DNA of 64,000 bases from DATFVA01 sp963811905 (GTDB lineage Bacteria > Bacteroidota > Ignavibacteria > Ignavibacteriales > Ignavibacteriaceae). The notes beneath the pieces are model-generated. The model worked only from the letters and a program-made list of their open reading frames with translations. It did no database searches and was not told the DNA's origin. Both the position numbers and the translations under genes were made by a program. The DNA is taken from the NCBI GenBank assembly GCA_963811905.1, contig CAWETK010000017.1, positions 1-64,000 on the forward strand. The letters are read 5' to 3'. Below are positions 23,837 to 32,486 of this stretch, piece by piece. Each line of letters starts with the position of its first letter. Positions within the stretch are counted from its first letter, which is position 1.

Positions 23837-25738
23837 TCAAAAATTCCAATTTACTTCAAAAGAAAGATTAGCCTGCTGCCGCTTCGATTTATCGACCGTT
23901 ATAAACTCATACCAGCCGTATACCTTCAGGTAAATTGAATTTTCTACCAGCCATAATATTTCGGTCAACGGTCCTATGCTAAGATAATCAGAATCTTTGA
24001 TTCTTGTTCTCCCTTCGTAATTAAAAGTTATAAGAGAGAAAATCCGGCTTCCTACCCCAAAACTGACATCCGAATACCTTAAGACAAGTTTCGGTTCCGC
24101 ATAAATTTCCTGCAGGTACCTCGTTGGCTTCTCAGCAAAGGCCGCCCAGTTCAATTCACCCTGCTGTGAAAGTTTTATGTAGCCGTAGTTTTTCAGAGCA
24201 AATTTTCTGCCGAGATTTATTGTGCTTGAATCGGTGGCTGTAAACTGTCGAAAAGAGAAACTTCTCAGGTTGGGTACAAGGTCGCGGAAATCATAAACGG
24301 TATAATTTGCCGAAACTTCAAATCCGTTTATTGACGTGACATTTTTTCCATGATAGTCGCCTCCTGCAGAGAATTTGAGAATCCGGTTAATATTATTATT
24401 TGAGCTTTTCTGAGAGAATATGTAAACGACATGACTCTGAGTACCTTCGGCAGTCAAAAATGCATTAAAATAGGGAGTTAGTACTCTTACGTACCTTAAA
24501 CGAATGATCGACAGGAGCTCATCCCGGTCGTCAAAATTATCCGGACTGGGAGTATCATACCTTAGTTTATTCTGATAAACACTGAAGGAGAGCTTATCAG
24601 AACCTGAAATATTCCAGTCGCCAAGAAGAGATACTGCAATTCTTGCCGAATTATTATTTTTCTGATTTTCCAGGTCCTGCCGCTCATCAAAAAAGATGGA
24701 TCCGGCGTTGAGGAAATTCTTTGCTATATGTTTTTCATCTCTTTCGGCATAATTTACCTTGAGCCTTCCGGCAAAAGCTGAAGTTATATACCTGAAATTT
24801 GATTCCATCTCAAATTTTAATTCTTCAATCCTTGTATCAAAAACCGAATTAGATACAACCTGTAGAGGGTGATATCTCGTATCCCGGTCGATATTTCTCC
24901 AATCGAGACGTCCTGTAAGGTCCAGGCCGAAATCCTCAAAAAGATTGTTGTACGTTAATCCGTCCTGCAGCAGGTAAGATGTTTCATTCCTGCTCTGAAG
25001 GTTATTAGTAATGTCATATTCATTTGAGATTATCGAATCTGCAGAATAATAAAAATCCTTCCGGTTCTGTGAATAACCTGTTGTTATATAATTGCTGACA
25101 TCTTCATTGAATGCACTGTTTGCAAGAAGGTTAAAATACCTTATTAAGTTTTTACGGGGAGAAATATCTTCATTCCTGAATCTCAGCCTTGAAGACAGGT
25201 TAAAACTCGATATGTCGTAATCATCAAGCAATCCTTCACCTCCGTATATAAAGCCATTATCAATTTCACCAATCTGCCTGTTGTTCGAATACCCGAAGAA
25301 AGGGGAAAGATGAATTTTGTTCCCTGGCGTCAGGTCGCTGAAAACCATGGCATTTGAAACCGATGCCTGATTAATCTCGATTTTCCTGTTGTCTGAAAGG
25401 ATCGTATTATTCCCCATAAAACCTATTTTCATAAAAGGAGCGATTTTATATGCTGCTGAAGCTGAAAAGAATTGTTCATCCCTTATGCTTTTGTCGGCTG
25501 ATTTTATGAATGTAGAATTATAATCTTCAGTAACATCAAATGAGTATTTATCGAATACCTGGTTGTAAAAGAGTTTGGATGACAGGTAGTACGTATTAAG
25601 CTGTTTGTCTAATCTTGTTGATAATAGATTAAGGGGATTCTCGACGAGAATAAACTGAAGACTGTCTATCTCCGACTGTGCGCGGAGACCGCCGGCAGCA
25701 GATAAAGCGAGTAAAATAAAGAGATAATATCTTTTCAA
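23837..25738 (-). CDS. Large outer-membrane beta-barrel protein of unknown function
   Basis: A 633-residue exported protein. The signal peptide spans 1-20 (LFILLALSAAGGLRAQ). The remainder consists of strand-like segments rich in Tyr, Phe, Ser and Asn separated by polar turns, and the last residues are SFEVNWNF, with C-terminal Phe, the signature for BAM-assembled barrels. No plug or TPR domain is visible. I do not recognise a family. It is 87 bases from the fibronectin-type lipoprotein gene on the same strand, so the two may be expressed together, with the lipoprotein first. Confidence 0.72.
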   Translation of the reverse strand: MKRYYLFILLALSAAGGLRAQSEIDSLQFILVENPLNLLSTRLDKQLNTYYLSSKLFYNQVFDKYSFDVTEDYNSTFIKSADKSIRDEQFFSASAAYKIAPFMKIGFMGNNTILSDNRKIEINQASVSNAMVFSDLTPGNKIHLSPFFGYSNNRQIGEIDNGFIYGGEGLLDDYDISSFNLSSRLRFRNEDISPRKNLIRYFNLLANSAFNEDVSNYITTGYSQNRKDFYYSADSIISNEYDITNNLQSRNETSYLLQDGLTYNNLFEDFGLDLTGRLDWRNIDRDTRYHPLQVVSNSVFDTRIEELKFEMESNFRYITSAFAGRLKVNYAERDEKHIAKNFLNAGSIFFDERQDLENQKNNNSARIAVSLLGDWNISGSDKLSFSVYQNKLRYDTPSPDNFDDRDELLSIIRLRYVRVLTPYFNAFLTAEGTQSHVVYIFSQKSSNNNINRILKFSAGGDYHGKNVTSINGFEVSANYTVYDFRDLVPNLRSFSFRQFTATDSSTINLGRKFALKNYGYIKLSQQGELNWAAFAEKPTRYLQEIYAEPKLVLRYSDVSFGVGSRIFSLITFNYEGRTRIKDSDYLSIGPLTEILWLVENSIYLKVYGWYEFITVDKSKRQQANLSFEVNWNF

Positions 25739-25824
25739 ATGAAGAATGAGAAATTAAACTGATGTTGCAATTTACATCAATAAACTATTCAGTAAAAGAA
25801 TCAAGTTCAATGACAAATCGAATT

Positions 25825-26820
25825 TTATTCGGGCTGGATCAGAAAATCGGTAAGAGGGGAGATGCTGTTGGGATCTGTACTATTAGTATAAGTTGCTACC
25901 CGCCAGTAATAGGTTACATTGTAGCTGACAGAATTACCGTCATAATCCACACTTATTGTATCGTTGATTGTATTTGAAGAGATTTCTTTACTCCATATCT
26001 CGCCGAAAAACGGATTTGTCTGTAGAGAAACTTCGTATGTTGTGGGAACAGAAACCGCTAAAAATTTAAATGTCAGGATATTTGCTCTGATTGTCCCTGC
26101 AGGGTAAATTATCTCAGCCATCGGAAGGATTTCATCATTTACCTCACTGCTCGGGTCACTTTTAAGATCGCCTTTATCTACAGCAACAATTTTATAATAA
26201 TAAGTGGTTAAAAGCGTGAGGTTAGTGGTATCTGAAAAATCCGGGGAAGGTGAAAATCCTATCAGCGATGTAGTGTCCGGAGTAAATCCCGATTCTGTAT
26301 TTCTGTATATATTAAACCCTGCGATATCGGTTTCATATCCCGGATCCCATGACAGGGAGACTGAAATATCACCGGGCCAGTTCCGGGCATTTATTTCAAG
26401 AAAACGCGGGGTTAAAGGTGCTTCTATATTTTTAGGGACCGCACTTACAACCGCTGAGAGCTGACTTTCATGATTTTCCAGGTCAATGGCGGATATCCTG
26501 TAAAAATATTTTGTAGAATAAGCCAGGGAATCATCCAGATAGTAGTTCTGATCGGAAAAATCAATAAAACTGAAATTTGTGCTATCACTACTCCTATAGA
26601 TGTTATACCCTTTCAGATCAATTTCAACATTTGCATGCCAGACAATCTCAATTTCCCCGTCATAAGCGGAGTATATTCTCACATTAGTAGGTACAGCGGG
26701 AGGCAGACCATCCCCGGTTACATCAGTTGGGGCATTGCGCTCACAGCCGCTCAGAATTGCAACGCTCATTAAGAGCAAAAGTAAGTACAGGTTCAGGTTT
26801 AAGTTCAGGTTCAAGTTCAA
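25825..26820 (-). CDS. Fibronectin type III lipoprotein with a repeat-encoded N-terminus
   Basis: A 331-residue lipoprotein. The lipobox is AILSGC. Two fibronectin III-like domains (about 40-130 and 135-235) carry VPTNVRIYSAYDGEIEIVWH and VSLSWDPGYETDIAGFNIYR; a third beta domain ends the protein (TYEVSLQTNPFFG). The start is uncertain. With TTG at 26820 the signal peptide begins with alternating Asn-Leu encoded by a 6-base tandem repeat. The next ATG leaves only nine residues before the Cys, too short for secretion, so part of the repeat is probably translated. Likely an outer-surface adhesin or structural lipoprotein. Confidence 0.75.
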   Translation of the reverse strand: MNLNLNLNLNLYLLLLLMSVAILSGCERNAPTDVTGDGLPPAVPTNVRIYSAYDGEIEIVWHANVEIDLKGYNIYRSSDSTNFSFIDFSDQNYYLDDSLAYSTKYFYRISAIDLENHESQLSAVVSAVPKNIEAPLTPRFLEINARNWPGDISVSLSWDPGYETDIAGFNIYRNTESGFTPDTTSLIGFSPSPDFSDTTNLTLLTTYYYKIVAVDKGDLKSDPSSEVNDEILPMAEIIYPAGTIRANILTFKFLAVSVPTTYEVSLQTNPFFGEIWSKEISSNTINDTISVDYDGNSVSYNVTYYWRVATYTNSTDPNSISPLTDFLIQPE

Positions 26821-26848
26821 ATCTAAATTTAAGTTCGAGTTTAAGTTA
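26783..26848 (-). repeat. Eleven-unit hexanucleotide tandem repeat at the start of the lipoprotein gene
   Basis: On the plus strand the units vary around AGGTTC/AAGTTC; on the minus strand they read AACCTG/AACTTG and encode Asn-Leu pairs. The period stays at 6 for 66 bases. Six is a multiple of three, so changes in copy number would lengthen or shorten the signal peptide without breaking the frame. Confidence 0.8.
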
Positions 26849-26962
26849 TATACTCACACATGCATTATCCATACGCCCATTTAATATATATATATTACCA
26901 ATAAACTCCGAAACCGCATATTTTCTCTGATGCACAGCACAGGCAAGGCATTCCCGTTTAAA

Positions 26963-26991
26963 TTGACAAAATGTCTTTTTTTGGATAACTT
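26963..26991 (+). promoter_or_regulatory. Promoter of the nuo operon
   Basis: TTGACA (26963-26968), 17-base spacer, TAACTT (26986-26991), 26 bases before the nuoA ATG. The -35 box is part of TGACAAAATGTC, 12 of 13 bases of the palindrome at 8925 and 9064, so a regulator binding that site would cover the promoter. Confidence 0.65.
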
Positions 26992-27017
26992 TAACATTCA
27001 AAAATTGTTAAAAAGTG

Positions 27018-27386
27018 ATGATTGTACAATATATTCCAGTATTTTTAGTGATCGGTTTCGCGATTGTATTTGCTGTAGGCACAGTAATGTCTTCCGGAAT
27101 TTTCGGACCCCAGAGGCCAACCAAAGAGAAACTTTCTACTTATGAAAGCGGTATGAAGCCTGTAGGCACAACCCGGGAAAGGATCTCGGTTAAATATTAC
27201 CTTGTGGCAATGCTGTTCATCATATTTGACCTTGAAGTTATTTTTGTTTACCCCTGGGCTGTGGAATTCAAAAGGCTGTTCAATGAGTTCGGAATATCTA
27301 TTTTTATTTCTATGTTAATATTTTTAGTTGTACTTGAATTAGGATACTTATATGTATACAAGAAAGGCGGATTTAAATGGGATTAG
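27018..27386 (+). CDS. nuoA: NADH-quinone oxidoreductase subunit A
   Basis: A 122-residue membrane subunit of complex I. Three transmembrane helices (about 3-25, 61-82, 90-111) are visible, and the conserved loop FGPQRPTKEKLSTYESGMKP and VKYYLVAMLFIIFDLEVIF are unmistakable. The ATG at 27018 is chosen; a GTG one codon earlier (27015) is possible. It overlaps nuoB by ten bases. First gene of the nuoABCDEF run. Confidence 0.95.
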   Translation: MIVQYIPVFLVIGFAIVFAVGTVMSSGIFGPQRPTKEKLSTYESGMKPVGTTRERISVKYYLVAMLFIIFDLEVIFVYPWAVEFKRLFNEFGISIFISMLIFLVVLELGYLYVYKKGGFKWD

Positions 27387-27898
27387 AAGCTAAATTAAAA
27401 GAAGAAGGATTTATAACTACAACTATCGATGCAGTCATTGCATGGTCGCGTGAAAGCTCAGTATGGCCGATGCCGATGGGAATTTCATGCTGTGCAATCG
27501 AAATGATGGCCTCCGGCGATCCAAAGTACGATATTGCCCGGTTCGGTTCGGAGGTTATGAGATTTACTCCCCGTCAATGCGATCTGATGATCGTTGCAGG
27601 AACTGTAACTTATAAGATGGCGCATGTTGTTAAAAAAATCTATGACCAGATGCCAGACCCTAAATGGGTGATAGCCATGGGTGCCTGCACTTCATCAGGC
27701 GGAATGTACAGATCATATAACGTGGTTCAGGGAATAGACCAGTTCCTGCCTGTCGATATATACCTGGCCGGCTGCCCGCCTCGTCCTGACAATCTTTTGA
27801 ATGCATTAATTCAGATTCAGGATAAAATCGGAAAAACCAAAGCAAGAGATTTTCAGGATAAAAAGCTTCCTGAGTTAACCGTCTTACAGAATAATTAA
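27377..27898 (+). CDS. nuoB: NADH-quinone oxidoreductase subunit B
   Basis: A 173-residue peripheral subunit carrying iron-sulfur cluster N2, which passes electrons to quinone. The four cluster cysteines are visible: Cys38 and Cys39 in ISCCAIEMM, Cys104 in MGACTSSGG, and Cys133 in AGCPPRPD. The length fits the family. It overlaps nuoA and is two bases from nuoC. Confidence 0.97.
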   Translation: MGLEAKLKEEGFITTTIDAVIAWSRESSVWPMPMGISCCAIEMMASGDPKYDIARFGSEVMRFTPRQCDLMIVAGTVTYKMAHVVKKIYDQMPDPKWVIAMGACTSSGGMYRSYNVVQGIDQFLPVDIYLAGCPPRPDNLLNALIQIQDKIGKTKARDFQDKKLPELTVLQNN

Positions 27899-27900
27899 AT

Positions 27901-28392
27901 ATGAACTTAAAAGAACTTATTCCTCAGAAACTTCAGGAAAAATTCCCGAAAGTAAGCTTTGAATTTGTTGACTACCGCGGGGATTTATCCGTCAGGTTAG
28001 AAAAAGAACATATTGTGGAAGTCTGCAGATTCCTGAAAGAAGAACCGGAGCTTGAATTCCCATTATGTGTTGATGTTACTGCCATCGACTGGGCAAAGAG
28101 AAAAAACCGTTTTACAGTTGTATACCATATCTTTTCCTTAAAACATAATTTCAGGCTGCGGTTAAAAGCCGATGTTGATGAGTCAGAATGCAGCATTGAT
28201 TCGGTGACATCCGTCTGGAAAACTGCTGACTGGCATGAGAGAGAAACTTACGATATGTTCGGTATAACATTTAACAATCATCCCGATTTAAGAAGAATGT
28301 ATATGCCTGAAGAATTTGAATATTATCCTCTGAGGAAAGATTTTCCTTTGATGGGAATTCCCGGGAGTCTTCCATTACCAAAAAAAGATTAA
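27901..28392 (+). CDS. nuoC: NADH-quinone oxidoreductase subunit C
   Basis: A 163-residue peripheral-arm subunit, separate from NuoD (unlike the NuoCD fusion of E. coli). The conserved signature WHERETYDMFGITFNNHPDL, followed by RMYMPEEFEYYPLRKDFPL, matches the 30-kDa subunit family. It has no cofactor of its own. It is two bases from nuoB and six from nuoD. Confidence 0.96.
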   Translation: MNLKELIPQKLQEKFPKVSFEFVDYRGDLSVRLEKEHIVEVCRFLKEEPELEFPLCVDVTAIDWAKRKNRFTVVYHIFSLKHNFRLRLKADVDESECSIDSVTSVWKTADWHERETYDMFGITFNNHPDLRRMYMPEEFEYYPLRKDFPLMGIPGSLPLPKKD

Positions 28393-28398
28393 GAGATT

Positions 28399-29652
28399 AT
28401 GCCAAAACTGACTAAAGATGAAGTTCATCCAAAAATAATTGAAGCACTGCTTGGTACTGATTCGGATATAAGCGTTGATGATGCTCTCGAAAATGAGATG
28501 GTGCTTAATATGGGTCCTCAGCATCCGGCAACGCACGGAGTGCTTCGTGTTCTTTTAAGACTCGATGGTGAAACAGTAGTAGCCAGCGTTCCTGAACTCG
28601 GATACCTGCACAGAGGATATGAAAAGATGGCCGAGAATATGAGCTATTATGAATTCATTCCTCATACAGACAGGCTCGATTATTTATCCCCGATGGCAAA
28701 TAATGTTGCATGGGTGCTTGCTGTAGAGAAACTGGCGGGGATAGAAGCTCCACCCAGGGCGCAGTATATCAGGATGATGATCGCTGAACTTGCACGTATT
28801 GCATCTCATTTGGTGGCTATAGGTTCGCTTGCGATGGATGTGGGTGCTCTGACAGTATTCCTATGGACGCTGCGGGAAAGAGAAAAAATCCTTGATGTAT
28901 GGGACATTCTCTGCGGAGCAAGGTTTACGAACAGCTATACAAGGATAGGCGGAGTCGCAAACGATGCGCAGCCCGAAGCATTGGCTAAAGCAAAGTGGTT
29001 TATTGACCAGTTTGATGAGAACCTCGATGAGTGTGAAAGACTTATTAATACAAACAGAATTTTTATAGAAAGGCTTGAAGGAGCCGGAGTTATTTCAGGT
29101 AATGATGCAGTTGAGATGGGAATGACCGGACCTAGCCTGAGAGGAAGCGGAGTAGCATATGATCTTAGAAGGAACTCCCCCTACCTCTGCTATAATGAAA
29201 TGGATTTTAATGTAGTTACTTATTCGGAAGGTGATTCTCTTGCCCGTTATTTCGTACGCGCCGATGAAGCAAGAGAAAGCGCAAAGATAGTAAGACAGGT
29301 ACTTGATAAAATGCCGCAGGGAGAAGTACTGCTTAATCAGCCGAAGAAAGTTCTTCCTCATAAAACAGAAATTTATACAAAGATGGAAGAACTTATCCAT
29401 GATTTTATGATAGTAAATTTCGGGATCAATCCTCCCGAAGGAGATATATACCATGCAATTGAAGGTTCAAAAGGTGAACTCGGATTTTATCTTGTCAGTA
29501 AGGGCGAAGGCCGTCCCTGGAGATGCAAGATCCGCAGCCCTTCCATGGTGAACCTTCAATCCCTTCCGCACCTGATAAAAGGGCGGATGGTGTCAGACGT
29601 TGTTGCGATCATTGGCAGCATTGATCCTATAATGGGAGAAGCAGATAAATAG
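28399..29652 (+). CDS. nuoD: NADH-quinone oxidoreductase subunit D
   Basis: A 417-residue 49-kDa-type subunit forming the quinone pocket with NuoB. NMGPQHPATHGVLRV is the hallmark start of the core, with quinone-site His within it. GYLHRGYEKMAE and PSMVNLQSLPHLIKG are also conserved. The C-terminus ends DPIMGEADK; NuoD usually ends in D-P-V-M-G-E-V-D-R, so the protein is complete. Directly after its stop the operon is interrupted by about 350 bases holding a gene relic. Confidence 0.97.
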   Translation: MPKLTKDEVHPKIIEALLGTDSDISVDDALENEMVLNMGPQHPATHGVLRVLLRLDGETVVASVPELGYLHRGYEKMAENMSYYEFIPHTDRLDYLSPMANNVAWVLAVEKLAGIEAPPRAQYIRMMIAELARIASHLVAIGSLAMDVGALTVFLWTLREREKILDVWDILCGARFTNSYTRIGGVANDAQPEALAKAKWFIDQFDENLDECERLINTNRIFIERLEGAGVISGNDAVEMGMTGPSLRGSGVAYDLRRNSPYLCYNEMDFNVVTYSEGDSLARYFVRADEARESAKIVRQVLDKMPQGEVLLNQPKKVLPHKTEIYTKMEELIHDFMIVNFGINPPEGDIYHAIEGSKGELGFYLVSKGEGRPWRCKIRSPSMVNLQSLPHLIKGRMVSDVVAIIGSIDPIMGEADK

Positions 29653-29971
29653 CGCTTTGGTCATCTTGTGATTAACTGGAATTCGTTTGAAAAATTTACT
29701 CCAGGAACACAATTTGTGAAGGCTGCCGATTCGATATCGTCAAATATTTCTGAAGGATTTGGAAGATATTAAAGAAAACAAACAATTTTATTACTCTGGC
29801 AGAGGTTCATTATCAGAAACGAAAACCTGGCTTATAAAAGCTTACAGAAGGAAATTAATTTCAGAAGAAATGTATAGAAATCTGATTGACAGGCTTGATA
29901 CAAATCATATAAAACTGAATGCATATATCAAATCTATTGAAAGACAACGAATACTTACAAATACCAAATGA
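29653..29971 (+). pseudogene. Truncated, frameshifted four-helix-bundle (23S rRNA intervening-sequence type) gene relic
   Basis: Starting straight after the nuoD stop, one frame reads INWNSFEKFTPGTQFVKAAD then SISSNISEGFGRY and stops at 29770-29772. The next frame continues KENKQFYYSGRGSLSETKTW and then AYIKSIER. Together these match most of a four-helix-bundle protein of the type related to 23S rRNA intervening-sequence proteins. About 25 N-terminal residues are missing and there is no start codon, so the gene is dead whatever the cause of the frame change (one extra or two missing bases). The function of the intact family is unknown; they are often scattered in Bacteroidota-like genomes. 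Its presence between nuoD and nuoE suggests a past insertion into a working operon. Confidence 0.8.
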
Positions 29972-30018
29972 CCAATGACTAATTACCAATAACCAATTAC
30001 TAATGACTAATGAAATGA
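29965..30018 (+). repeat. Degenerate AATGACTAATTACCAAT repeats
   Basis: Imperfect repeats of ATGACYAAT and ATTACCAAT run from the end of the relic into the first codons of nuoE. The nuoE start (ATG at 30003, or 30015) lies within them, and the first residues are therefore low-complexity (MTNEMTD). Confidence 0.55.
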
Positions 30019-30500
30019 CTGACTTTAAATTCAATGAAGAAAACCTTAAGAAGATTGACGGCATACTAACGAAGTATCCCTTGAAGAAACCCGCAGTTAT
30101 GCCTGTGCTTTATCTTGCACAGGAGCAGAACGGTTTTATATCTAACGAGGTAATTAAAGAAGTCGCCGATATACTTGAAATGACCCCTGAAGAGGTTCTG
30201 GGTGTCGTTACATTTTATACAATGTACCATCAGAAAGAGATGGGAAAATATCATATACAGGTATGCACAAATGTAAGCTGTATGCTCAGAGGCGGATATG
30301 ACCTTTATGATAAAGTAAAAGAAAAGCTTGGTATCGATAATATGCAGGTTACTGAGGATAAAGTTTTTTCACTGGAAGAAGTTGAATGTATGGGTTCCTG
30401 CGGCACTGCTCCTATGATTGCCGTGAATGAAGATTATTATGAAAACCTCACAAAAGAAAAAGTGGCTGAAATTTTGGATTCACTAAAGAATAAGAATTAA
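30003..30500 (+). CDS. nuoE: NADH-quinone oxidoreductase subunit E
   Basis: A 165-residue 24-kDa-type subunit with the 2Fe-2S cluster N1a. Cluster cysteines are Cys88 and Cys93 (CTNVSC) and Cys129 and Cys133 (CMGSCGTAP). The N-terminal helical domain contains AVMPVLYLAQEQNGFIS. The start may be 30003 or the ATG at 30015; both lie in repeat sequence and neither has a clear ribosome-binding site. nuoF begins on the base after its stop codon. Confidence 0.95.
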   Translation: MTNEMTDFKFNEENLKKIDGILTKYPLKKPAVMPVLYLAQEQNGFISNEVIKEVADILEMTPEEVLGVVTFYTMYHQKEMGKYHIQVCTNVSCMLRGGYDLYDKVKEKLGIDNMQVTEDKVFSLEEVECMGSCGTAPMIAVNEDYYENLTKEKVAEILDSLKNKN

Positions 30501-31823
30501 ATGGAAAAAATTGTTCTTCCGGATATTAAAGATATTCATCAGATAGAAGTTTATCTGCAGAATGGCGGATTTACCGCAATTAAGAAAGCTTTAAGTCAGA
30601 CCCCCGATGATATCATCGATCAGGTAAAAAAATCCGGTCTCAGAGGACGGGGCGGTGCTGCATTCTCCGCCGGTTTAAAGTGGAGCTTCATGCCAAAAAC
30701 CACAGATAAACCGAAATACCTGTGTGTAAATGGTGATGAGAGTGAACCGGGTTCTTTTAAAGACAGGCAGATCTTTGAGTTTAATCCCCATCAGCTTATC
30801 GAGGGAATACTGATTGCCTGTTATGCAATCGGCGCTAAGGTAACCTATATCTATATCCGCGGTGAGTATCATAAATGGATAAAACTTATGCAGAAAGCAC
30901 TTGATGATGCTTATGCAAAAGGCTTTGTCGGTGATAAGATGAAGGAGACATTCGGTACTGATTTCTCCTGTGATATTTATATTCATAAAGGAGCAGGCGC
31001 TTATATATGCGGAGAAGAATCTTCCCTTATGAATTCGATCGAAGGGAAGAGGGGATACCCGAGAGTTAAGCCGCCTTTCCCGGCACAGTTTGGTCTATGG
31101 GGTTGCCCTACCACTATTAATAATGTTGAAACGATTACAAATGTTCCGGCAATCATCAATAAGGGATGGGAATGGTTTTCAAAGATAGGCGAACCTAAAC
31201 ATCCCGGTACAATACTTTATGGTTTAAGCGGACATGTTAATAATCCCGGCGTATATGAACTTCCATCCGGTATACTCCTTACTGATCTAATATATAAATA
31301 TGGCGGAGGTGTTCCTGGTAATAAAAAAATATTATGTGTAATTCCCGGCGGCTCCTCTATGCCTCCTCTGAGAGGAGATAAACTTGAGGGCGTTAAAATG
31401 GATGCGGAGTCCCTGAAGACAGTAGGCTCTGCCATCGGTACTGCCGGCGTTATGGTAATGGATGAGGACACTGACCTGGTAAAAGTGCTGGCGAGGATAG
31501 CTAAATTCTATTACCATGAGAGCTGCGGACAATGCACACCCTGCCGTGAAGGTACTGGATGGATGCTGAAGATACTCAACAGGATAGTTAGGGGAGAGGG
31601 ATCTAAAAGTGATATCGATCTCCTTATTTCAGTTGCTAATAATATTGAAGGCAATACAATCTGCGCACTCGGCGAAGCTGCGGCGTGGCCTGTTAAATAT
31701 ATGGTTCAGAGATTCAGAGAATATTTTGAGGCAAGGGTTAAAGATACCGTAGAATTACCTGTTGCAAATAAAGTTCATTCAATGAGACACACTGCAATCC
31801 CGGTTGCTGAAATTAAACATTGA
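30501..31823 (+). CDS. nuoF: NADH-quinone oxidoreductase subunit F
   Basis: A 440-residue 51-kDa-type subunit where NADH is oxidised. FMN/NADH-binding glycine loop RGRGGAAFSAGLKW (48-61), second flavin motif GAGAYICGEESSLMNSIEG, and the N3 4Fe-4S cysteines Cys342, Cys345, Cys348 (CGQCTPC) and Cys388. It is the last gene of this run: a strong terminator follows 27 bases after the stop. NuoG and the membrane subunits H-N are not in the window and must be encoded elsewhere if the complex is complete. Confidence 0.96.
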   Translation: MEKIVLPDIKDIHQIEVYLQNGGFTAIKKALSQTPDDIIDQVKKSGLRGRGGAAFSAGLKWSFMPKTTDKPKYLCVNGDESEPGSFKDRQIFEFNPHQLIEGILIACYAIGAKVTYIYIRGEYHKWIKLMQKALDDAYAKGFVGDKMKETFGTDFSCDIYIHKGAGAYICGEESSLMNSIEGKRGYPRVKPPFPAQFGLWGCPTTINNVETITNVPAIINKGWEWFSKIGEPKHPGTILYGLSGHVNNPGVYELPSGILLTDLIYKYGGGVPGNKKILCVIPGGSSMPPLRGDKLEGVKMDAESLKTVGSAIGTAGVMVMDEDTDLVKVLARIAKFYYHESCGQCTPCREGTGWMLKILNRIVRGEGSKSDIDLLISVANNIEGNTICALGEAAAWPVKYMVQRFREYFEARVKDTVELPVANKVHSMRHTAIPVAEIKH

Positions 31824-31849
31824 TTCAGAGGACCACAGGGTTGTTTGAA

Positions 31850-31889
31850 AAAATCAAAAAGGCGATCATCCGATCGCCTTTTTGATTTT
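31850..31889. terminator. Bidirectional terminator between nuoF and ferritin genes
   Basis: An 18-bp perfect stem (31850-31867 with 31872-31889) and a 4-base loop ATCC; the core is AAAAAGGCGATC / GATCGCCTTTTT. A-rich and T-rich ends make it work for both convergent genes. Confidence 0.92.
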
Positions 31890-31907
31890 AAAGCTATCTA
31901 AAACAAT

Positions 31908-32402
31908 CTAGTGAGCTGCCCTCATACCCATTTCTCTGTCGAGAAAGAATAACCCGCTTTTATTATCACCCACCAGTTTTATCTTATCAAGGATGTTTAA
32001 TGCGGTGGCTTCTTCTTCAACTTGTTCAGTAACGAACCATTGAAGAAAAGTATTAGTAGCATGGTCTTTTTCTGTGATTGCCAGATCGACGAGTTTATCT
32101 ACAGAATCGGTTACTTTTTGTTCGTGCTTCAGAGTTTCTGTAAAAACTTCTGCGGCGCCCTTCCACTCGCTTTTCGGAGCGTCTATCGGCGCCAGGTTAA
32201 CTCTCCCGTTTCTCTGGTGTATATAGCTGTATATTTTCATTGCATGACTGTATTCTTCACCCGATTGAACTTTCATCCATTGCGCAAAGCCATTCAGATT
32301 TTCCGATGCAAAATACGCCGCCATCGCCAGGTAAAGGTAGGATGAGGATAATTCGAAATTCATCTGTGCATTTAATGCTTTCTGGACTTTATCTTTTAAC
32401 AT
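31908..32402 (-). CDS. ftnA: Ferritin (iron storage, FtnA type)
   Basis: A 164-residue non-haem ferritin. Ferroxidase residues are present: Glu17, Tyr24, Glu50, His53, Glu94, Glu126, Gln127 and Glu130. It forms a 24-subunit shell that oxidises and stores iron. FAQWMKVQSGEEYSHAMKIY is typical of bacterial FtnA and not of bacterioferritin (no haem Met at position 52). It is monocistronic, convergent with nuoF. No Fur box was recognised upstream, so regulation is open. Confidence 0.94.
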   Translation of the reverse strand: MLKDKVQKALNAQMNFELSSSYLYLAMAAYFASENLNGFAQWMKVQSGEEYSHAMKIYSYIHQRNGRVNLAPIDAPKSEWKGAAEVFTETLKHEQKVTDSVDKLVDLAITEKDHATNTFLQWFVTEQVEEEATALNILDKIKLVGDNKSGLFFLDREMGMRAAH

Positions 32403-32486
32403 CGTCGGCCCTCAGAGTTTATTAGTTTAAATTGATTATGATATCTAAATGTAAGAAAATAAAGAAATGGCAACAAATCTTCCGGA

